Part shown: positions 62,368 to 64,000 of the stretch, one piece after another | Layout of the letters: each line of letters begins with the position of its first letter | How positions within the stretch are numbered: position 1 is the first letter of the stretch | Assembly (NCBI RefSeq): GCF_022129235.1 | Contig: NZ_JADQAI010000007.1 | Location: forward strand, 1 to 64,000 | Direction of reading: 5' to 3' | From: Psychrobacter sp. Ps6 | GTDB lineage: Bacteria; Pseudomonadota; Gammaproteobacteria; Pseudomonadales; Moraxellaceae | Length of the DNA: 64,000 nucleotides | Program-made: the position numbers and the translations under genes | The notes under the pieces: model-generated | What the model saw: the letters and a program-made list of their open reading frames with translations, nothing else | Told to the model about the DNA's origin: nothing | Database searches by the model: none

Positions 62368-63486
62368 GTGTTAGTTTGGTTGTTTGGCTGGCTTGGCCAG
62401 TATTATACGCCGTTTTCTGCGGTTTCTTCGTTGACGTTGCGAGCGCTGCTTGCGGTGGTCACTGCCCTTGCATTTAGTATGTTTTTTGGTGGGCGTGTCA
62501 TTCAGCACTTACGGTCACTCAAATACGGTCAGGCCATTCGCAATGATGGGCCTCAATCGCATCTGGTCAAGACCGGTACGCCAACCATGGGCGGGGTATT
62601 GATTCTCAGTGCTATTGGCGTATCGACCCTGCTATGGGCACGTTTGAACAATCCTTATGTGTGGATTTTGCTCGTTGTTATGGTGATCTTTGGTGCTGTA
62701 GGTTGGGCGGATGATTGGCTCAAAATCAAGTACAAAGATCCCAAAGGTCTGATTGCGCGAAAGAAATATTTTTGGTTATCGATGGGTGCATTATTCGTCG
62801 GCGTCTCTTTATACTACATCGCCACACTACAGCCGGATATCAACACCACTCGCGAGATGCAGGACTTGTTGATACCGATCTTTAAAGATTGGATGATTCC
62901 ATTTTCGGTAGTGCCTTTTGGTATTGGTTTTATTATCTTTACCTATTTTGTGATCAATGGTGCGTCCAATGCGGTTAACTTAACGGATGGCTTGGATGGC
63001 TTGGCAATCCTACCAGTAGTGCTGGTCGCAGCAGGCTTAGGTGCGATGGCTTATGTATCGGGCGATGTGCGCTTTGCGGATTATTTGCACGTTCCGTATA
63101 TTCCCTACAACTCTGAAGTCATTATCGTTTGTGGCGCCATGGTCGGGGCGGGTCTTGGCTTTTTGTGGTTCAACGCGCATCCTGCACAAGTATTTATGGG
63201 TGATGTGGGCGCATTGGCACTGGGTGCGATGCTCGGTACGATTGCCGTGATGACGCGACAAGAGATTGCCTTTGCCATTATGGGCGGTCTATTTGTCGCT
63301 GAAGCGCTATCAGTAATGCTGCAAGTTGGCTCTTATAAATTGCGCAAAAAACGCGTTTTCCGTATGGCTCCGCTGCATCATCATTTTGAAGAAATTGGCT
63401 GGAAAGAAACGCAGGTGGTGACGCGGTTTTGGATTATCGCTATTATTCTCGTCATTCTTGGGCTAATGACCTTGAAGCTGCGTTAG
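62368..63486 (+). CDS. mraY: Phospho-MurNAc-pentapeptide translocase MraY
   Basis: MraY joins phospho-MurNAc-pentapeptide to undecaprenyl phosphate to make lipid I. The 372-residue polytopic protein has the family signatures KTGTPTMGG near 69-77, [18 protein letters not shown] near 110-127 with the Asp pair, [12 protein letters not shown] near 200, and [12 protein letters not shown] near 272-283, ending with PLHHHFE near 332. The GTG start at 62368 has GGAG six bases upstream. It is the last gene of this part of the cluster: murD, ftsW and murG do not follow in this window. Confidence 0.97.
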   Translation: MLVWLFGWLGQYYTPFSAVSSLTLRALLAVVTALAFSMFFGGRVIQHLRSLKYGQAIRNDGPQSHLVKTGTPTMGGVLILSAIGVSTLLWARLNNPYVWILLVVMVIFGAVGWADDWLKIKYKDPKGLIARKKYFWLSMGALFVGVSLYYIATLQPDINTTREMQDLLIPIFKDWMIPFSVVPFGIGFIIFTYFVINGASNAVNLTDGLDGLAILPVVLVAAGLGAMAYVSGDVRFADYLHVPYIPYNSEVIIVCGAMVGAGLGFLWFNAHPAQVFMGDVGALALGAMLGTIAVMTRQEIAFAIMGGLFVAEALSVMLQVGSYKLRKKRVFRMAPLHHHFEEIGWKETQVVTRFWIIAIILVILGLMTLKLR

Positions 63487-63525
63487 AAAAACAAGCCTCA
63501 AATATACCTAATTTTCCTGCTTAGA

Positions 63526-63557
63526 AGCCATCTCAATGAGTATTGAGGTGGCTTTTT
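63526..63557 (+). terminator. Rho-independent terminator of the mur cluster
   Basis: A 12-bp stem (AGCCATCTCAAT / ATTGAGGTGGCT, one wobble) with loop GAGT is followed by TTTTA. It lies 40 bases beyond the mraY stop, so the cluster is transcriptionally closed here. Confidence 0.88.
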
Positions 63558-63620
63558 ATCGTTTAAGGCACACGAAATTTGTTAAAATGCGGGTCATATT
63601 GCTATGACTTTGAGATACCT

Positions 63621-64000
63621 GTGTCCTTATTTATTTGTCCACTTTGCCAGTCACCACTACAGCCAGCTGCAGATACGTGGCGCTGTGATGGTAGTTTACA
63701 CCCCAAGCAAACCTCACACCCGTTTGATGTGGCTCGCCAAGGTTACGTCAACCTGTTGCCTGTACAGCAGAAGAAATCAAAAGCACCTGGCGACAGTCAA
63801 GAATCTATCAATGCCCGCAAACGATTTTTGAACCATGGTCACTATGCACCGTTACAAAATCTGATTGTCCAAAAGATGGCAGCGTTACTGTCAAAAAGTG
63901 AGGCGACAGAGGCGAAGGATACTCAGTCTGTGAATTGGCTTGATATTGGCTGCGGCGAAGGCTACTACACGCAAGCAATGGCACAACTGGGCTCGGATAT
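63621..64000 (+). CDS. rlmA: 23S rRNA (guanine-N1)-methyltransferase RlmA family, 5' part
   Basis: A frame from GTG 63621 runs off the window's right end. The first 126 residues match RlmA (RrmA): a four-Cys zinc finger (CPLCQSPL..WRCDGSLHPKQ; the last ligands are Cys23 and His27 instead of a second Cys-x2-Cys), then FDVARQGYVNLLPVQQKKSK (20), GDSQESINARKRFLNHGHY (19), and the SAM loop WLDIGCGEGYYTQAMAQL. E. coli RlmA methylates G745 of 23S rRNA. The gene is not part of the mur cluster (terminator between). The other frame beginning at 63604 is spurious. Confidence 0.9.
   Translation, partial: MSLFICPLCQSPLQPAADTWRCDGSLHPKQTSHPFDVARQGYVNLLPVQQKKSKAPGDSQESINARKRFLNHGHYAPLQNLIVQKMAALLSKSEATEAKDTQSVNWLDIGCGEGYYTQAMAQLGSD

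Noticed and set aside
1-64000. Insertion sequences, prophage or integrated plasmid in the window
   Set aside because: No transposase, integrase, capsid or replication gene and no paired terminal repeats were seen; accessory content is limited to small patches.

Overview
The window looks like a chromosomal segment of a gammaproteobacterium of the family Moraxellaceae, most likely Psychrobacter. The reasons are the gene order ribH-nusB-thiL-pgpA, the MesX/MesD methionine synthase known from Acinetobacter, a division/cell-wall cluster that starts at rsmH beside gltX without mraZ, and the general protein style. This placement is inference from content; no search was run.

Layout. 1-80: the 3' tip of a 5S rRNA and its terminator. 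80-1400: an AT-rich accessory patch with a broken reading frame and two uncharacterised genes. 1.4-5.4 kb: DUF1289 protein, yqiA-parE, and a PlsC-type acyltransferase. 5.5-14.5 kb: SDR oxidoreductase, a 479-residue orphan, a multi-helix mechanosensitive channel, an FKBP lipoprotein, argA, a small exported protein and a patatin-like lipoprotein. 14.8-22.4 kb: recG, then tetR-adaptor-RND pump with a perfect palindrome inside the tetR promoter. 22.4-27.5 kb: AraC and LysR regulators, an EamA exporter, a zinc alcohol dehydrogenase and a pair of YdcZ-type half transporters. 27.9-31.4 kb: mesX (DUF1852), mesD (core methionine synthase), a flavin reductase and a TauE/SafE permease. 31.5-33.0 kb: a Sel1-repeat gene and a gene-poor stretch with decayed frames.

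33-41.7 kb is a minus-strand housekeeping block: truC, glmS, glmU, pgpA, thiL, nusB, ribH and hisF. 41.9-50 kb holds thrB, a DUF2007/glutamine amidotransferase pair, YchJ, a DUF457 membrane protein, a DUF3025 protein and acnA. 50.1-53 kb holds a HEPN/zinc-ribbon gene, a LysE exporter, tRNA-Ala and tRNA-Glu under one strong promoter, and a DUF3223 protein. 53.1-63.5 kb runs from gltX (minus) into the plus-strand rsmH-ftsL-ftsI-murE-murF-mraY cluster. The window ends inside rlmA.

The most interesting system is the mesX-mesD-flavin reductase-TauE cluster. Published work (Price, Deutschbauer and Arkin) showed that MesD makes methionine without methyl-folate or cobalamin, and that it needs DUF1852 and oxygen; as far as I know the methyl donor is not established. 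The reduced-flavin supplier encoded directly downstream, and a TGAA-N5-TTCA (MetR-type) site upstream, support a flavin- and oxygen-dependent methyl-transfer pathway under methionine control. Other points of interest are a likely leaderless tetR transcript with an operator between -35 and -10, and the HEPN-zinc-ribbon protein.
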